A stretch of DNA of 64,000 nucleotides, taken from Siphlonurus alternatus (lineage: Eukaryota > Arthropoda > Insecta > Ephemeroptera > Siphlonuridae). The stretch covers positions 36,400,390 through 36,464,389 of the forward strand of contig OX463788.1 in the NCBI GenBank assembly GCA_949825025.1, in the 5' to 3' direction. The position numbers were made by a program, and so were the translations under genes. Positions 14,511 through 27,751 of this stretch are shown here, piece after piece; within the stretch, counting starts at the first letter, position 1; every line of letters begins with the position of its first letter. The notes under the pieces are model-generated. The model searched no databases and was not told the origin of the DNA. It worked only from the letters and a program-made list of their open reading frames with translations.

Positions 14511-14650
14511 ATTACACGATACAATTTTTCTGATTATTGCATACAATTTTTCCTTACAAGAAAGCTTCAACTCCATTTGTTTGTATGGAGATGAAATTTT
14601 CTTGCAAGGAAAAATTGTATGCAAAATTGTATCGTGTAATACCGGCCTTA
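14511..14650. mobile_element. Small foldback MITE, 'GTATTACACGATAC' family, copy 1
   Basis: TTAAGCCAGTATTACACGAT on the left faces ATCGTGTAATACCGGCCTTA on the right. The interior arms also pair (TTTTTCCTTACAAGAAA against TTTCTTGCAAGGAAAAA). A second, more diverged copy lies at 47409-47548. Confidence 0.85.
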
Positions 14651-16676
14651 TTTAAAACTGGTTAATGGAATAATAGAATGTTATTTTCAAAATATCAACG
14701 CTACACTTTGCCAATGAACTTTTTTTTTTTTTTTTATTATTATTATTTTTTTACAGCTTATCACCTTGTGCGAATTAATTCAAATGTTATTCAATTGATG
14801 TGTACATATTATGTAATTAATTTATTATATATACACTATTCTATTGTAAACTTTGTAAATACAGTACACACAATTTTAAGAATGTAATTTTTCCTGCATG
14901 TATATAAAATTTATTATAAAGAATATTTGAACTGCTTGAATATCCCCAAGAGATTCAGAAGACTGAAAACAAACATTTAATGAAAATGTATTGAAATGAA
15001 AAATAGGAATTTAAGTGCAAGGTGTTGACGGTATATACGCTTTGTAATATTAAATGCGTACGTATATCCAGAGTATAAAATGTTTTTCCTTCCAAATTAT
15101 ATATATTGTGAATAAAAACTAGAATTCATTATTCAAGATACCTAAACTTAAAGTATATACGATAAAATAAAGCAGAGCACACACACATACAACTGTGTAA
15201 ATTCAATAGACCTTGCCAAATGGACTTGCATCCATTCTGTTTTGCTATCAAATGGATATGCACCCATCACCAGCTGTGACAAATGTCGCAATAGTATAAT
15301 ATAATGATAATGGTAGAGTAACAGTATTTGGTACAATAAAATCCAGACTGCTTTTGTTACCCTCTTAAAAATCTATTGATCGGAATGAAAGTAATAATTT
15401 CAAATAAAAATTAATGTACCATTTTATTGGTGCTCAAATTTTTAGTCACAAACTTTACGTTGGAAGAAAATCAATGAATAATGTGCTATAAATGGTTGGA
15501 TTGGACGTGAAGACAACGCTTCACAGCTTTTCACATTTACTTTACTTTTTTTTTTTTTTTTTTTTGCACTGCATAGTGGAAAGTTTTTTTTTTTCCCTTG
15601 GGTGCGAGCCTGCAGATATTACATATCTCTGCAGCCCTTTGAGCATGACAGTTTGGCGGGTTGCATTACACAGGAATTCTGGACTGCCCTGATTTTTCTA
15701 TACATCTGAGCTTGTAATAAGTAGATTTATTCTAAAAAAATCCCTTTAAATACAAATTTATTTAAGCACTTGATATAACAACAATTCTCAAAGCTCTGAA
15801 ATTGCATTTCAACTTTATTATTACATATACTTGTGAGAGCCTATACAGTTTCACCTCCTCATCTTGCTGCAGTTCTCGTTAATTCAATTTGTACTCAATA
15901 TAAGTTTAATAATTTAATTTCTTTTTCAACGGTAACTTTAATTGCTTATTAATTTAAATTTTTATAATATTAAAAAAATAAAATTAATTTTATATTAAAT
16001 ATAAAAGGTTAATTTTTTTTTTATAATTATTGTATTATACAAAAGAGTTGATACTGTTGACAGTTATAAAAATATTTCATTTTATTCATTCTTACAAAGT
16101 TGATAAGTAAGTATCAAGTGATACATTATGCGAAGAAGATTTTGTGGATAGACTGCATGGAATATATATAGAGGACGAGGGTAGTTCAGTTGAAGGACGA
16201 GCGAGCCTAGAGACGATTGAGCCAAGCTTACTGCTGCTTGGGTTGGTTTCAAGCTCAACGAGGTGTAATGTACGTGGTGTATGCTGGTGTATCAGAATGA
16301 AATAGCGTGAGGTAGGTGGACGCTGGACCAAAGAACGGTGGCTTGGTAAAGTAGACATCTCCGGTCCATCCACAGCAGCAGCTCCAATAGGCAAGGAGGG
16401 AGAGTTAAGTGCTTAGCTAGCCATCCAGCCATATATCAACTGCATCTTATTATACAATGCTTACACCACTTCAATGCATGAAGCTTTCAGGCACGACGTT
16501 TATCGATCAATCCTTATTATACTGTATTGAAGGAATAGAAAATTTAGTTACAGTAAAGGGGAAAAAATAAAATCTATGCCATTTATTACAGATTTTATAC
16601 GTACTTAAGAAGATTTATAAGATAATCCTATACTTCCTATATCGAATAAAATATGTTTTGAATTAATATATATTAC
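14651..16676. other. Spacer, no gene recognised
   Basis: AT-rich sequence with T-runs near 15546-15566. A GC-richer patch at about 16130-16420 gives a 100-codon minus-strand frame rich in Ser/Pro/Leu with no recognisable motif. It could be regulatory DNA or an unrecognised exon. Confidence 0.35.

Positions 16677-16770
<94 letters not shown>
16677..16770. repeat. (ATCA)n microsatellite
   Basis: About 94 bp of perfect tetranucleotide repeat. Confidence 0.98.
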
Positions 16771-16771
<1 letters not shown>

Positions 16772-16880
16772 CAAAAATAATAAAAGGAACAAATTCAATA
16801 TTAAATACAGAAATATTAAATTTTCTTAGGAGGAAACCAAATTTTTGTTTTTTGACTATAACTATAAATACTAAATTTAA

Positions 16881-16882
<2 letters not shown>

Positions 16883-16917
<35 letters not shown>

Positions 16918-17101
16918 TATATTATATTATATTATATTATATTATATTATATTATATTATATTATATTATATTATATTATATTATATTATATTATATTAT
17001 ATTATATTATATTATATTATATTATATTATATTATATTATATTATATTATATTATATTATATTATATTATATTATATTATATTATATTATATTATATTAT
17101 T
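16883..17101. repeat. (TA)n then (ATATT)n microsatellite, left part
   Basis: A short TA array followed by about 190 bp of perfect ATATT pentamers. The same pentamer resumes at 20098-20153 on the other side of the LINE, so the two arrays look like one array split by insertion. Confidence 0.95.
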
Positions 17102-17326
17102 TATTTATTTATTTATTTATTTTTATTTTGGAACTTCTTTTTGGTTGTACAAGACAAACATATGTTCAAGTCAAAATTGGACAAAATACAACATAAAAAC
17201 ATCAAACTTAAACACATTTACATAAGTTATTTAACACTATCAAACACAATCACTGACAATAATAATAAAAACAAAATACAAGCCAAAGTCACCATTAATA
17301 CTGATAAATTTTAGTTTATGTGGAAC

Positions 17327-17359
<33 letters not shown>

Positions 17360-17404
17360 CATACATATATATATATACATACATACATACACATACACAC
17401 ACAC

Positions 17405-17438
<34 letters not shown>

Positions 17439-20097
17439 ATACACATACACATATACACACACATACATATATGTATATATACACATACATACATATATAT
17501 ATATCAGTCAATACAATGTATATGTAAATTTATAATTTTGTTTATTTTATAATCCTGATAATACTTTTTCAGACATTTTATTACTCTCAAAAGCTTTAAT
17601 AGAGTAAAACTCTTTATTGATCAATACATTCTTTAATTTTGTGCGAAAAAGTTTACTGGTTTTTATTTCTTTCAAACATGCTGGTAAAAATTCATAAAAT
17701 TTTGCTGTTTGATACATTGCACAGTTTTTGAAAAATTGTGTGTTATGTCTTTCAGTAACTACATTCGATTTATTCCTAGTATTATAGTCATGATAGCCAT
17801 CATTCTGAACATAAAAATTTGGATGATTTTTTTTGAATGAGGCACAATTTAAAATATAAATGCAAGGGACAGTTAACATTTTATTAGCCTTAAAATGTGA
17901 AACACACGACTGTCCTTTTGGTATTCTTAAAATCGTTCTAAGTGCTCTCTTTTGCAAAACAAAACATCGATTCAATAGTTCCGATTTACATCCCCAATTT
18001 ATTATGCCATATGCCAAATGTGGATAAACATACGCATAATATATGGTTAGCAAGGTTTCATGAGATACATGATTCCTGATTGTATATAACATAAAATTGG
18101 CCGAATTTATCTTCTTACAAATCGCATTTACATGTAAAGACCAATCCAAACTTTCATTAATGTGTAGACCAAGAAACTTAACAGACTCTGCTCTTTTAAT
18201 TGTTTTCCCGGCTAATTGCAACAAATAACTATTCAAAGGGATTTGTCTAGGGGAATGAAATTGGATGTATTCGGTTTTAGTTGAATTTAATATTAGCTTA
18301 TTATTTGTACACCATGTATGTACCTCTTCAATAGTAAGTTTAATCTTACGAATTAATTCATCTTCGGCTTCTGCTGTGATTATAGCTGTAATATCATCAG
18401 CATACTTTACTAATACCGCATTCTTGACATGATCTGATAAGTCATTTGTTCCTGTATTAAACAATGTGGCTGACATTTTTCCTCCTTGAGGAATTCCAAG
18501 TGTAATCGGTAATTTGTCTGATTTATATGTAATATTTTGGCCGTTAGAATTTGAATTTAATTCAACATATTGTTGTCTGTTAGTTAGATATGAATCTAAT
18601 AGATTACGACTCGAAACTCCTATTCCCATGTTATCAAATTTATTCAATAATACATCTTTATTTAGACTATCAAACGCTTTAGATAAATCAAAAAATATTG
18701 CAACGCAAAATAGTTTATTATCTATTGCCATATAAACGTGGCTTAAAAGATCAAATAGTGCTGTATCAGTAGAACGGTCTTTCAAGAATCCATGTTGACA
18801 GGGAGCAATTAAATGATTTTCTGTTTGATAATCCGTAATTTGATCGTCTAATGTATTCTCAAATAATTTGCCAAAAACAGATGTATTTGATATTGGTCTG
18901 TAATTATCAATAATGAAAGTTGGGCCTTTTTTATGAGTTGCATAAATCTTAGAATCCTTTAAACAATCAGGAAATATACCATCTGATATTGAATGGTTAA
19001 TTAAATTAGATAAAGGGACAGACAAAACAGAAGCACAATATTTTACAACAGTATATGGTATTTCGTCTGGGCCAGCTGCATACTTATTAGGAAGGGATTT
19101 CATTCGATTTAAAATATAAATCGGGTCTATCGAACTAAAATTTAATTTCGTTTTACTTTTATCAGAATCGACAATAATTAAAGTATTAGAATAATTAAAA
19201 GGAAATTTTTCTGTTATTATATTTTCAATTGTCTTGACAAAAAAATTATTAAATAAATTGCAAATTAGTTTGGGGTCTGTAATCGTTACACTATTTATAC
19301 ATAATTCATAATTATTCTTATTATTAACATTTGTTTTCTTTGTTTTGCATTCTTTATTAATTATATTCCACGTAGCTTTAATTTTATTATTAGCTCCTTT
19401 TATTTCATGGTCATTCTCTTTAAATTTAGCGGTGGCCATATTTTGTTTATAAGATTTCATTTCTTTTTTATAAGTAGACTCTAAATTTGGGTCAGTAAAT
19501 TTTACATCATAGTGTAAGCGTTTTAAAGAAATCCCTTGTTCGTAAAGATGGGGGTTATTGAGTATCCAGGAAGGTTTATTTTTGTTACTTGAAATTTTTC
19601 TTTTAACAACAGGAAAAGCCTCGTTGAAATGATAAATAAAAATTTCAAGAAATTTTGACCATCTCTCATTTGAATTGAGATCAGGATTTAATAAATCATT
19701 CCATTCTTCACGAATTAATAGGAGCAGAAAATTATCTAAATTGCATTTGTCAAATATTCGTTTATAATAAAATTGTTTTTCTTGTATTTTATCAATGTTC
19801 TTCGAGTTATTTAATGTTATTGTGACTATAGTATAGTTATGGTCCGACAGAGTTGTTTTTTCAGTTTTATAATTAGTATTAATAGCAGATGTACTTTTAA
19901 TAATATGATCAATTAAAGTAGCCGTTTTCATTGTTTCTCTAGTAGCGGAACTATTAACAATTTCCAACTTGTATGAGTCCAGTATATCTTTATATAAAAT
20001 TACATTTGCATCATCAATAAATAAATTAAGATTTACGTCACCCGCAATAATAAAAAAATCATCATTATTTTTACAGTATTTAATTAATTTTTTATAT
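17102..20097 (-). mobile_element. 5'-truncated LINE inserted in an ATATT microsatellite
   Basis: A non-LTR retrotransposon of about 3.0 kb in minus orientation. Its 5' end (20097) is truncated inside the endonuclease domain. Its 3' UTR (17546 to about 17120) includes an AT/AC-rich microsatellite (17320-17510) and ends in a TAAA-repeat tail (17102-17122 on the plus strand as TTTA). ATATT pentamer arrays abut both ends, so the target duplication cannot be separated from the repeat. The frame is uninterrupted over its whole surviving length, which suggests a recent insertion. Confidence 0.9.
17547..20097 (-). CDS. LINE ORF2-like protein: endonuclease C-terminus plus reverse transcriptase
   Basis: The frame stays open from the truncation point to a stop at 17547, about 849 codons; the first in-frame ATG is at 19967. 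The residues below are numbered from that ATG. Upstream of it lies [11 protein letters not shown], an APE-type endonuclease motif, followed by IDHI (19-22) and SDH (41-43), which complete the endonuclease C-terminus. The reverse transcriptase follows: YRPIS (356-360), FFDLSKAFD (425-433), GIPQGG (491-496) and catalytic YADD (522-525), then KFLGL and the thumb-like C-terminal region. The protein would nick target DNA and prime reverse transcription of its own RNA. The segment after GIPQGG ([14 protein letters not shown]) departs from the usual GSILGPLLF...INDL pattern. The general pattern is CR1/Jockey-like; I cannot assign a clade. Confidence 0.9.
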
Positions 20098-20153
20098 TAA
20101 TTATATTATATTATATTATATTATATTATATTATATTATATTATATTATATTA
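20098..20153. repeat. (ATATT)n microsatellite, right part
   Basis: About 55 bp of the same pentamer that ends at 17101, directly abutting the LINE 5' truncation. Confidence 0.95.
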
Positions 20154-21539
20154 CTTTACGTACGGCAATACACGACAGTTTACTACTAACCTTAATATGA
20201 CTGATGTGGATGAATATCGTTGCCTGATCATCCTAAATTTACTAAATTTATCACATAAATTTTATTAAACAAAATATATTACCTATATATACTCTCTCAT
20301 AGTCAACAAAAACTGAAAATTTACTGGCATTTCTTACTGTGTAGCCTTCTGCCAAGTCTTTCTTTCTTTTGCGATTTCTGTTAAGACATAAAAAAATCAC
20401 AATGACCAGTAACGACGGAAACCTAAATTTACGGATCGGGATATTCTTTCCCTCTCGTTAAATATTTTTTTCAAAAAGATAGCTTTTGCATATACCAATA
20501 TATTATTATAATAATATAATAATTGATATTTTTTATTGGATGATATATAAAGAGGTTGTAAATAAAAATAATAACCTTCGTTACACGAACATACAGATTA
20601 GAAATATATTGCAACACGTGCAACAACATATTTACGGCAGACTCACAGGCTTACATGACATCACACATATGCACAAATTTAAACTCAATGTTGGGCTCTC
20701 ATCCAGAAAGTGGGGAAACTTGTAAAGTTTCTAAAAATTGAAAGTAAAGCTAATTAATATAATATATAACAGGCTAATATTCAATACATATTGCATGCAT
20801 AACCAGCATTAACATCGCATTTATGATTGCATAAGATATTGAATGATGTTTTAAGAATGCATTCTCGTTTATGTCGTTTACTTAAAAATTATATTTTTGT
20901 GGTAACGTATTTAGAATTCAAAGCACGCAAGGATATTAAAACGTAGTTCTTTGAAACGACCTACCATAAAAAGTTACTCCATATATATAAGACTTCTCTC
21001 TACGAAGCTACTAGAAGTAGTAGTAGTAGCTATAGCTACAGTATCTCTCGTACAAGTATATATAGAGTAAGTTAGGGAAACTCGAGAGGAAACATAAAAA
21101 TAAATAAAAGCCAGGATATTTCAAACAACATAAAAAGATAATTTTCTTCTTTAACTATGAAAACAAAATATCAAATATTGTTATTCGCATGATGAATGCA
21201 CTAAAAAAAATAATTTAAAACAAAAATTTAAAAAAATTATATAATATATATTATATAATCACACAATTTTTCTCGTCTTCTTCCATAATAGCTTTTACCC
21301 AAGTTTTAAAAAGACTTTCATAAAAAAGTTTCTGCTTACCATTAATGCTAGAATTTCTTAATTAATGTTAGGGTGTTCAGGTTAAATCTTACTAAAAAGT
21401 TTTAATAGCTATGCTTCTAAGCCTCAAGCTGTAAAAATTTTATAGTTATATAGTTTGCTTCAAGAGCATTGAGTTGTCTCTGTCAACAATTTAAAACCCA
21501 GAAATGTTTCTTACTTGTATACATTCTTGTAAATTAATT
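20154..21539. other. Spacer, nothing recognised
   Basis: AT-rich DNA without coding signal; a short TAG/TAGC-rich run is at 21008-21040. Confidence 0.4.
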
Positions 21540-21717
21540 GGGGGACATTCACAAAGCACTTTAACCCCTACTTTAGCCCCGATTTTTAACCCTGGTGCTA
21601 AACATGGTGCTAAACTATGAGCTTAACGTGGTTAGCCCCTGATTTAGTACCATGTTTAGCACCAGGGTTAAAAATCGGGGCTAAAGTGGGGGTTAAAGTG
21701 CTTTGTGAATGTCCCCC
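21540..21717. mobile_element. Near-perfect 178-bp palindromic MITE
   Basis: GGGGGACATTCACAAAGCAC at the left is exactly inverted as GTGCTTTGTGAATGTCCCCC at the right, and almost the whole element folds on itself (arms of about 80 bp with GGTTAAAAATCGGGGCTAAA inside). ATT flanks both sides, a possible 3-bp target duplication. The superfamily is uncertain. Confidence 0.9.
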
Positions 21718-21959
21718 ATTGTGTTTTAACTTTTATGTATTAAAACAAAAACAAAACGTTTGTTTTTAAATTTGCTCGCAATCTGTTTTTGGTGGCAAAA
21801 TGAACCAAGGTGGAGGATGATAATTAATACCTTCCAAGTATTTTCGGGCCTTTCGAATCTGGAGTTGGAATTTCTAGCTCCCAAAATACAACACTGTCTT
21901 AAAAAAATATGAATCTTACACATGTGCAATGCATATATATATATATATAAAATCATAAA

Positions 21960-22132
21960 TTTTATAAACTACCTGTTTTATATTGTTTAATTAAAACAAT
22001 ATATAAACTATATTTGCACTGAATAGCGAAAGCTAAATAAAGATCATTTCATTTCATTTCATTTCATTTCATTTCATTTCATTTCATTTCATTTCATTTC
22101 ATTTCATTTCATTTCATTTCATTTCATTTCAT
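21960..22132 (+). mobile_element. Probable retroelement 3' end with (ATTTC)n tail
   Basis: The sequence ...GCTAAATAAAGATC is followed by a perfect ATTTC pentamer array (about 22047-22132). A short unique segment ending in a pentamer array is typical of LINE or SINE 3' ends. The body upstream is not recognisable. Confidence 0.45.
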
Positions 22133-22173
22133 TATATATATTATTTATTTATTAAATCTTTCATAGGCTGAAA

Positions 22174-22176
<3 letters not shown>

Positions 22177-22247
<71 letters not shown>
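22177..22247. repeat. (TA)n microsatellite
   Basis: About 70 bp of TA dinucleotides. Confidence 0.97.
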
Positions 22248-22251
<4 letters not shown>

Positions 22252-22878
22252 AACGTACGTTATTCATAATACACATATTATTGTTTATTTATATTCAAGT
22301 GCAGTTGGACATTAATTATTTTCATTCTAACTAGGTACATTTTTTATTCATCTATTTTCTTACCAGAAGAGAAGCATTTATTATTATTCTCCTCTGCTTA
22401 TATATACAAATTTGCCCGCGTACAGATATCGAGGGGAGGGATGAATGTCTGCTGGCTCTTCGCCATCTCTCATGAATTCTTTCCATGCCATGGTTTTGTA
22501 CTCACAAGCCCTTGAACCACCCGCTATACATTGTTGCCATCTTCCATCTTACTACCACGAATATTATATATATTAACAGTAGCAACAACCAAGAACTACG
22601 CGTGAGAGAACCATACATCATGTTCACGACAGACAGATATAGGAATTGCATCAAAACAAATTCAAATGAATGAGTTTCCGCAGTTTTATTTGAAATCTAT
22701 ATAGCTATTATTTGCTAAAAAAGAGAAATGAATTGATATTATGTAGATTTTTTTCATATAGAAATTAAAAAAAAAAAATGTATCTATGTGTTTTATCTTT
22801 TGGTTGCATTTTATGTTTCATAAATTATCAGTAACAGAAATACAATAATATAATACTCGTTACAGCTCTTTAGTTAAG
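22248..22878. other. Spacer, nothing recognised
   Basis: AT-rich sequence with a more balanced patch at about 22420-22640 and no recognisable protein or RNA. Confidence 0.4.
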
Positions 22879-23200
22879 AATGGAGTATTGTCCTCAATTT
22901 TTTTTTATTGCAGAAATGGATAGAGCGTGCAAAGTTATGCTACCTTGATTTTTTTCAGATTTTTTAGAGCCCGGGAAGTATTTTTAAAAAATTATTGAAA
23001 GTCCTTTTTGTGACGTCACGCGGCGGCAAGTTCTATCTTTTTCTTAAGGAGCGGCGTCTCGTGACGTCACAAAAATAACTTTCAATAATTTTTTAAAAAT
23101 AGTTTCCGGGCTCTAAAAAATCTGAAAAAAATCAGGGTAGCATAACTTTGCACCCTCTATCCATTTCTGCAATAAAAAAAATTGAGGTCGATACTCCATT
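22879..23200. mobile_element. Foldback MITE, 'AATGGAGTAT' family
   Basis: AATGGAGTATTGTCCTCAAT at the left is mirrored by ATTGAGGTCGATACTCCATT at the right; the interior arms pair over about 140 bp. Each arm carries a TGACGTCA palindrome (23011-23018 and 23062-23069) next to the loop. Relatives lie at 8018-8281 and 44524-44830. Confidence 0.9.
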
Positions 23201-24620
23201 GTATAGTAATTAAATTGAGTTCGTAAAAATTGTGTAAATTATAATATACTCATATATATAGTTAGCTGGTATAATTATAATATTCACTGATAATACGTAC
23301 GGCTAGTGAGCATGCAAATATTTTAATTTTCTGAGGTAGACAAAAGTATATTATTATATCTCATTATTTTATAAGGCGTGGATTCAGAAAGAAAGTGAGT
23401 TTAGACGTGTTGGGATGGAATTGCACCCTGATGCATTTGATAAATTTTTGGTTAAACCTTTTGAAACTTTGCCTACAATTTCAGTATTAAAAAAATGAAA
23501 CGCGTGAAGGAAGTCGCCTTGTACCATCCACGTTAAATAAAGGGGGGGGGGGGGGGGAGAAGTCGGAAAGCTGCCCCTAAATCTGTGCTTGAATGTATCA
23601 AGATTGTCTATCAAGATCAGATTTTTGATTTTTTTTAATGTATTGCAATGGAAAAATTTACAATAAAACTCTGAACTTTTAGTTTTTAACTTTTTGTCTA
23701 TATAATAACTATGATACCAATCCTAGAAATTTCAAATGGAATATAGGGGGGACACGATTGACATGTAGTGTAAAGGAAAGAGAAGATGACTGCGCTTCTG
23801 TGTGTGATGGTGCTTCCTGTGGACGGGCTGTGGATATTAGCTGCTTTAGACATATGTGGTGGTGACACTTATGCAAGAGATATGCTTTGAATGACAGATT
23901 TAGTGGGCCAGGCTGACTTATAGGTAAGGTGGGGGTAGAATGTGGTGACATAGCCAAAGCTTGGTTATACTGTCAAAATGACAAAGCCTCTTATCACATG
24001 CTCGCGGTAGACAAGAAGTATTATTGACGAGCTGTACTTAACAAGCTACGTTGGTTTTGAAGCTGTAACCAACCATGCAAGCACCGGGCTGCAGCGCGCT
24101 ATAAAGTTAAACTCTCAAGGACCTACATTATACACATGGCACAATAGATGGTGACACCGTATTAAGTTAATATTTGCATTACTTTTCATTCCTTTTTTTA
24201 ATTCATTATAAAATTTACTGCTTACACTTTTTATCATGCATATTATATGCTATTTATATAATTATAATTCATACACAGGGATCGAGTTATTACTAATAAA
24301 GTAATAAATTCAATAAAATAAATTATACATGGCATAATACAATTTATAACGATGACAACGAGTGATAGCTAGCTTTGCTATGTAGTTTTTATTTTTTATT
24401 TCAGTGTCGATATACTATTAGCAATAAATAATTTTACTATAAGTAATAACATTCTATTATTTTTTAAGTTAGAAAAATGAACGTCGTATCGCACGTTTTC
24501 TATACGACGGATTCATATTATATATATTACCGTCACTGTGAAACTCTATAGATACTCTATAGAGAACACAATTTCACAATTTGTCTACAATAACTAAACT
24601 ATATTCTTATTCTTGGACAC
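23201..24620. other. Spacer with a G-run, no gene recognised
   Basis: A run of G at about 23541-23558 and otherwise mixed AT-rich sequence. Minus-strand frames at 23384-23614 and 23709-23957 show no family resemblance. Confidence 0.4.
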
Positions 24621-24624
24621 TTAA

Positions 24625-24990
24625 GGTAGAGATAATATGTATCAGCTGGACCAATGCTAAAAAAATCCCATTCATAAAAATTATGAAAAAAATTTTAAAA
24701 TGTTCTCCTCTACATCCCCTATCAGTAGGTAAAAAATCAGGTATACAAAAACGAGCTAGTTTTCGAGTAATTAATTTTTAAAGTTCTCTAATTTAACATG
24801 GAAAAATGGAACTTCCATGTTAAATTAGTCAACTTTAAAAATTAATAACTCGAAAACTAGCTCGTTTTTGTATACCTGATATTTTACCTACTGATAGGGG
24901 ATGTTGAGGAGAACATTTTAAATTTTTTTCATAATTTTTATGAATGGGATTTTTTTAGCATTGGGCCAGCTGATACATATTATCTTTACC
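24625..24990. mobile_element. TTAA foldback MITE (family A, GGTAGAGATAA), copy 1
   Basis: A 366-bp element bounded by TTAA at 24621-24624 and 24991-24994. The ends are GGTAGAGATAATA and its imperfect inverse TATTATCTTTACC. The two arms pair along their full length around a tiny loop between inverted copies of AACATGGAA. Copies occur at 30934-31298 and 58375-58729; a related subfamily is at 35166-35512 and 50262-50690. Confidence 0.93.
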
Positions 24991-25131
24991 TTAAAGAGAC
25001 ATAAAACCTTTAAAATCAAGTATTTTTTAATCAAAAATTACTAGCAGAGTACAAATATATGCTGCGCTGTCCCAAGTGCATCAGTGGTATATATATAAGC
25101 GCAATAATTGGCATGAACGGAGGAACGTGAC

Positions 25132-25151
25132 GTCACGTTCCGTCACTTGCA
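25132..25151. repeat. Perfect 20-bp palindrome containing a CRE
   Basis: GGAACGTGACGTCACGTTCC is fully self-complementary and centres on TGACGTCA (25138-25145). It matches a CREB/ATF-type site; no adjacent gene is recognised. Confidence 0.6.
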
Positions 25152-25301
25152 CTGCATGGCTACAACGCACAGCACACTCCTCCTTATTGCTCCCTCCACT
25201 CCTCCTCTCACTCCCATTCCCCCGAAATTTCGGATTTAACGAAGGTAATATAGGCATTTTTCCCACTCCATTTTTTTTAACATAATGAACAGGTTTCTTC
25301 C

Positions 25302-25336
25302 CCCCCCCCTCGCCCCCCCCCCCCCCCCCCCCCCCC
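25302..25336. repeat. C-homopolymer tract
   Basis: About 35 nt, almost all C (poly-G on the other strand). Confidence 0.95.
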
Positions 25337-25339
25337 GAA

Positions 25340-26030
25340 ATTTTTTGCTCGCCTGCTTTCTTTCTCCTCTACCTGTTATTCTCCGTGCAATGTTGCCGGT
25401 GCCTGCATGAGACTATTCACATTTATTTAATTAATGAAAATTAATACAAAAAACTCTGAATCAAACAATTTTAACAATTTTATATATGTAACGATAGTAT
25501 AATTATATATTATGTAACTTACTAGATTTTATAACTTTATGTATAGCGTACTCCATTATTGTATAATAATATTATTATTGTTTATAGTAGCAAATTACAT
25601 GTTACTTACTCGATTACGTTACTTCACGTACAAATTTCTAATAAAATAAAGGATGATCGAATTTAAGGCATACTTTATTTAACATTGCTGTTTGCTCTCT
25701 TTTCCTCAAATATAAATATAACTTCCTATATTTAATACCACAACAAGTTTAGTGTAAGAGAGAAATTTTTTTCATGCACGGACTGATATTATATTTATTG
25801 TATTTTATACGATTATATTACTCCACTTTATATATATCCAATAAATCGTAACTCTATATTCTCTCGAGATATTCTCAACTTCTAAACATATTTATTTTCA
25901 GTATGAAGTATGAATCAATTCATGTGGGATAGGCAATTTATAAAAAATGTAGAGAAATCAATAAAACTTTCACTATTGGATAAATGAATAAAAAGTTTAT
26001 TTATTCTTGCTGTTTTCTATACCATACGAT
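25340..26030. other. Spacer, nothing recognised
   Basis: AT-rich DNA between the C-tract and a GC-rich island. Confidence 0.4.
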
Positions 26031-26034
26031 GTTT

Positions 26035-26370
26035 GTGCTTGCTTGTCCACTCTGGCGGGCATGCTCTCTGTCTGAGATCTACTTTCCCCCCCCCCATCCC
26101 TTGTGGGGTGTGCGGTACGTTCCCCCGCCTGCTTGCCGCTGCTCTCTCCCTCTCGTTCGTCGCGAGCGTCCCACCCAGCAGCCCTGCTGCCCAGGCAGCA
26201 TAGGAGATCGCGGGCTGCTTGACCAGCAGGATAGCAGCAGCAGCGAGCGTTCGCCGCAGTCGCCAGCTCGCCACCCCATGCAGGAGCCTCAACTGCTGGC
26301 TGCCACTGGCGACGCAGCTTCTAAGGATGAAGAAGAGCACCAGTCGAGGGGTGGGAGGCAGTAAAAAGAA
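26035..26370. promoter_or_regulatory. CpG-rich island
   Basis: This is a sharp GC- and CpG-rich island in AT-rich surroundings, with TCGTCGCGAGCG, AGCGAGCGTTCGCCGCAGTC and CAG/CTG-rich runs. Overlapping frames exist on both strands (plus 25984-26364, minus 26017-26340), but none resembles a known protein. It could be a promoter, an exon of an unrecognised gene, or a transposon piece. Confidence 0.3.
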
Positions 26371-26960
26371 GAAATGATTGGTTCTTCATCCCTCAAAAAA
26401 TGATGAAACAGGAATTTTTTTCAAATGGCAGGTTGTGAGATGAGCCACTTTGAAAAAATAAGGGAAAGAAAGTTATATGAAAGTTTATAGAGGTGCATAT
26501 AAAAATATAGAGACTCAACTTAATTCTATCAAAACCTCTCGCTTGCTATATAATATGATACATCTCTTTCTTTATTATAGTTTGGAGAGTATCTTACAAA
26601 TTTGTCTATAGAAAAATACAATTCTTGAGGATATTACATGGCACTTGGGCTATAGCTATAGTGTTAATTATCAGTAAAATTTATTACATCACTGCTCTTG
26701 TTTTCATGTCAAATTTATATTTATCTTATTTTTTAATAAAAAAATATATTTTCAAAATTATTTTCTAATATATAAATATTACAGACAAGAAGGCCTAAAA
26801 TATTGACCTCTCTAGCTATATAGCCACAGCTCTCTCAGTCGCCGCGCGAGCGATCGAGTCAACATGCATGCAGTCACAATAATAATTTTAAGTAGACAAT
26901 AACTATTAATTATAATTTTAATTAATGCATCAAAATTAATAACGCATTATCAAAAAAAAA
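26371..26960. other. Spacer, nothing recognised
   Basis: AT-rich DNA with no coding or structural signal. Confidence 0.4.
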
Positions 26961-27512
<552 letters not shown>

Positions 27513-27662
27513 ACTTCCATACTTGCCATCTATATACGATTTGATAGTCATAATATTATTTATGATTTGGATGGAGAGAGTGGAATTTACGATTAATTGA
27601 TTCCAGTTCTGATCGAGTCCGACGATTCCAACAGAAAGGTCTCAGGAGACCGCTCTGATTCC

Positions 27663-27665
<3 letters not shown>

Positions 27666-27747
<82 letters not shown>
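27666..27747. repeat. (TA)n microsatellite
   Basis: About 82 bp of TA. Confidence 0.97.

Positions 27748-27751
<4 letters not shown>

Noticed and set aside
16092..16394. 100-codon minus-strand frame
   Set aside because: It has somewhat balanced composition but no motif, no splice context and no recognisable family.
16681..22132. CRISPR-like or regulatory arrays in the short tandem repeats
   Set aside because: The arrays are contiguous 4- and 5-bp microsatellites without spacers, in a eukaryotic genome.
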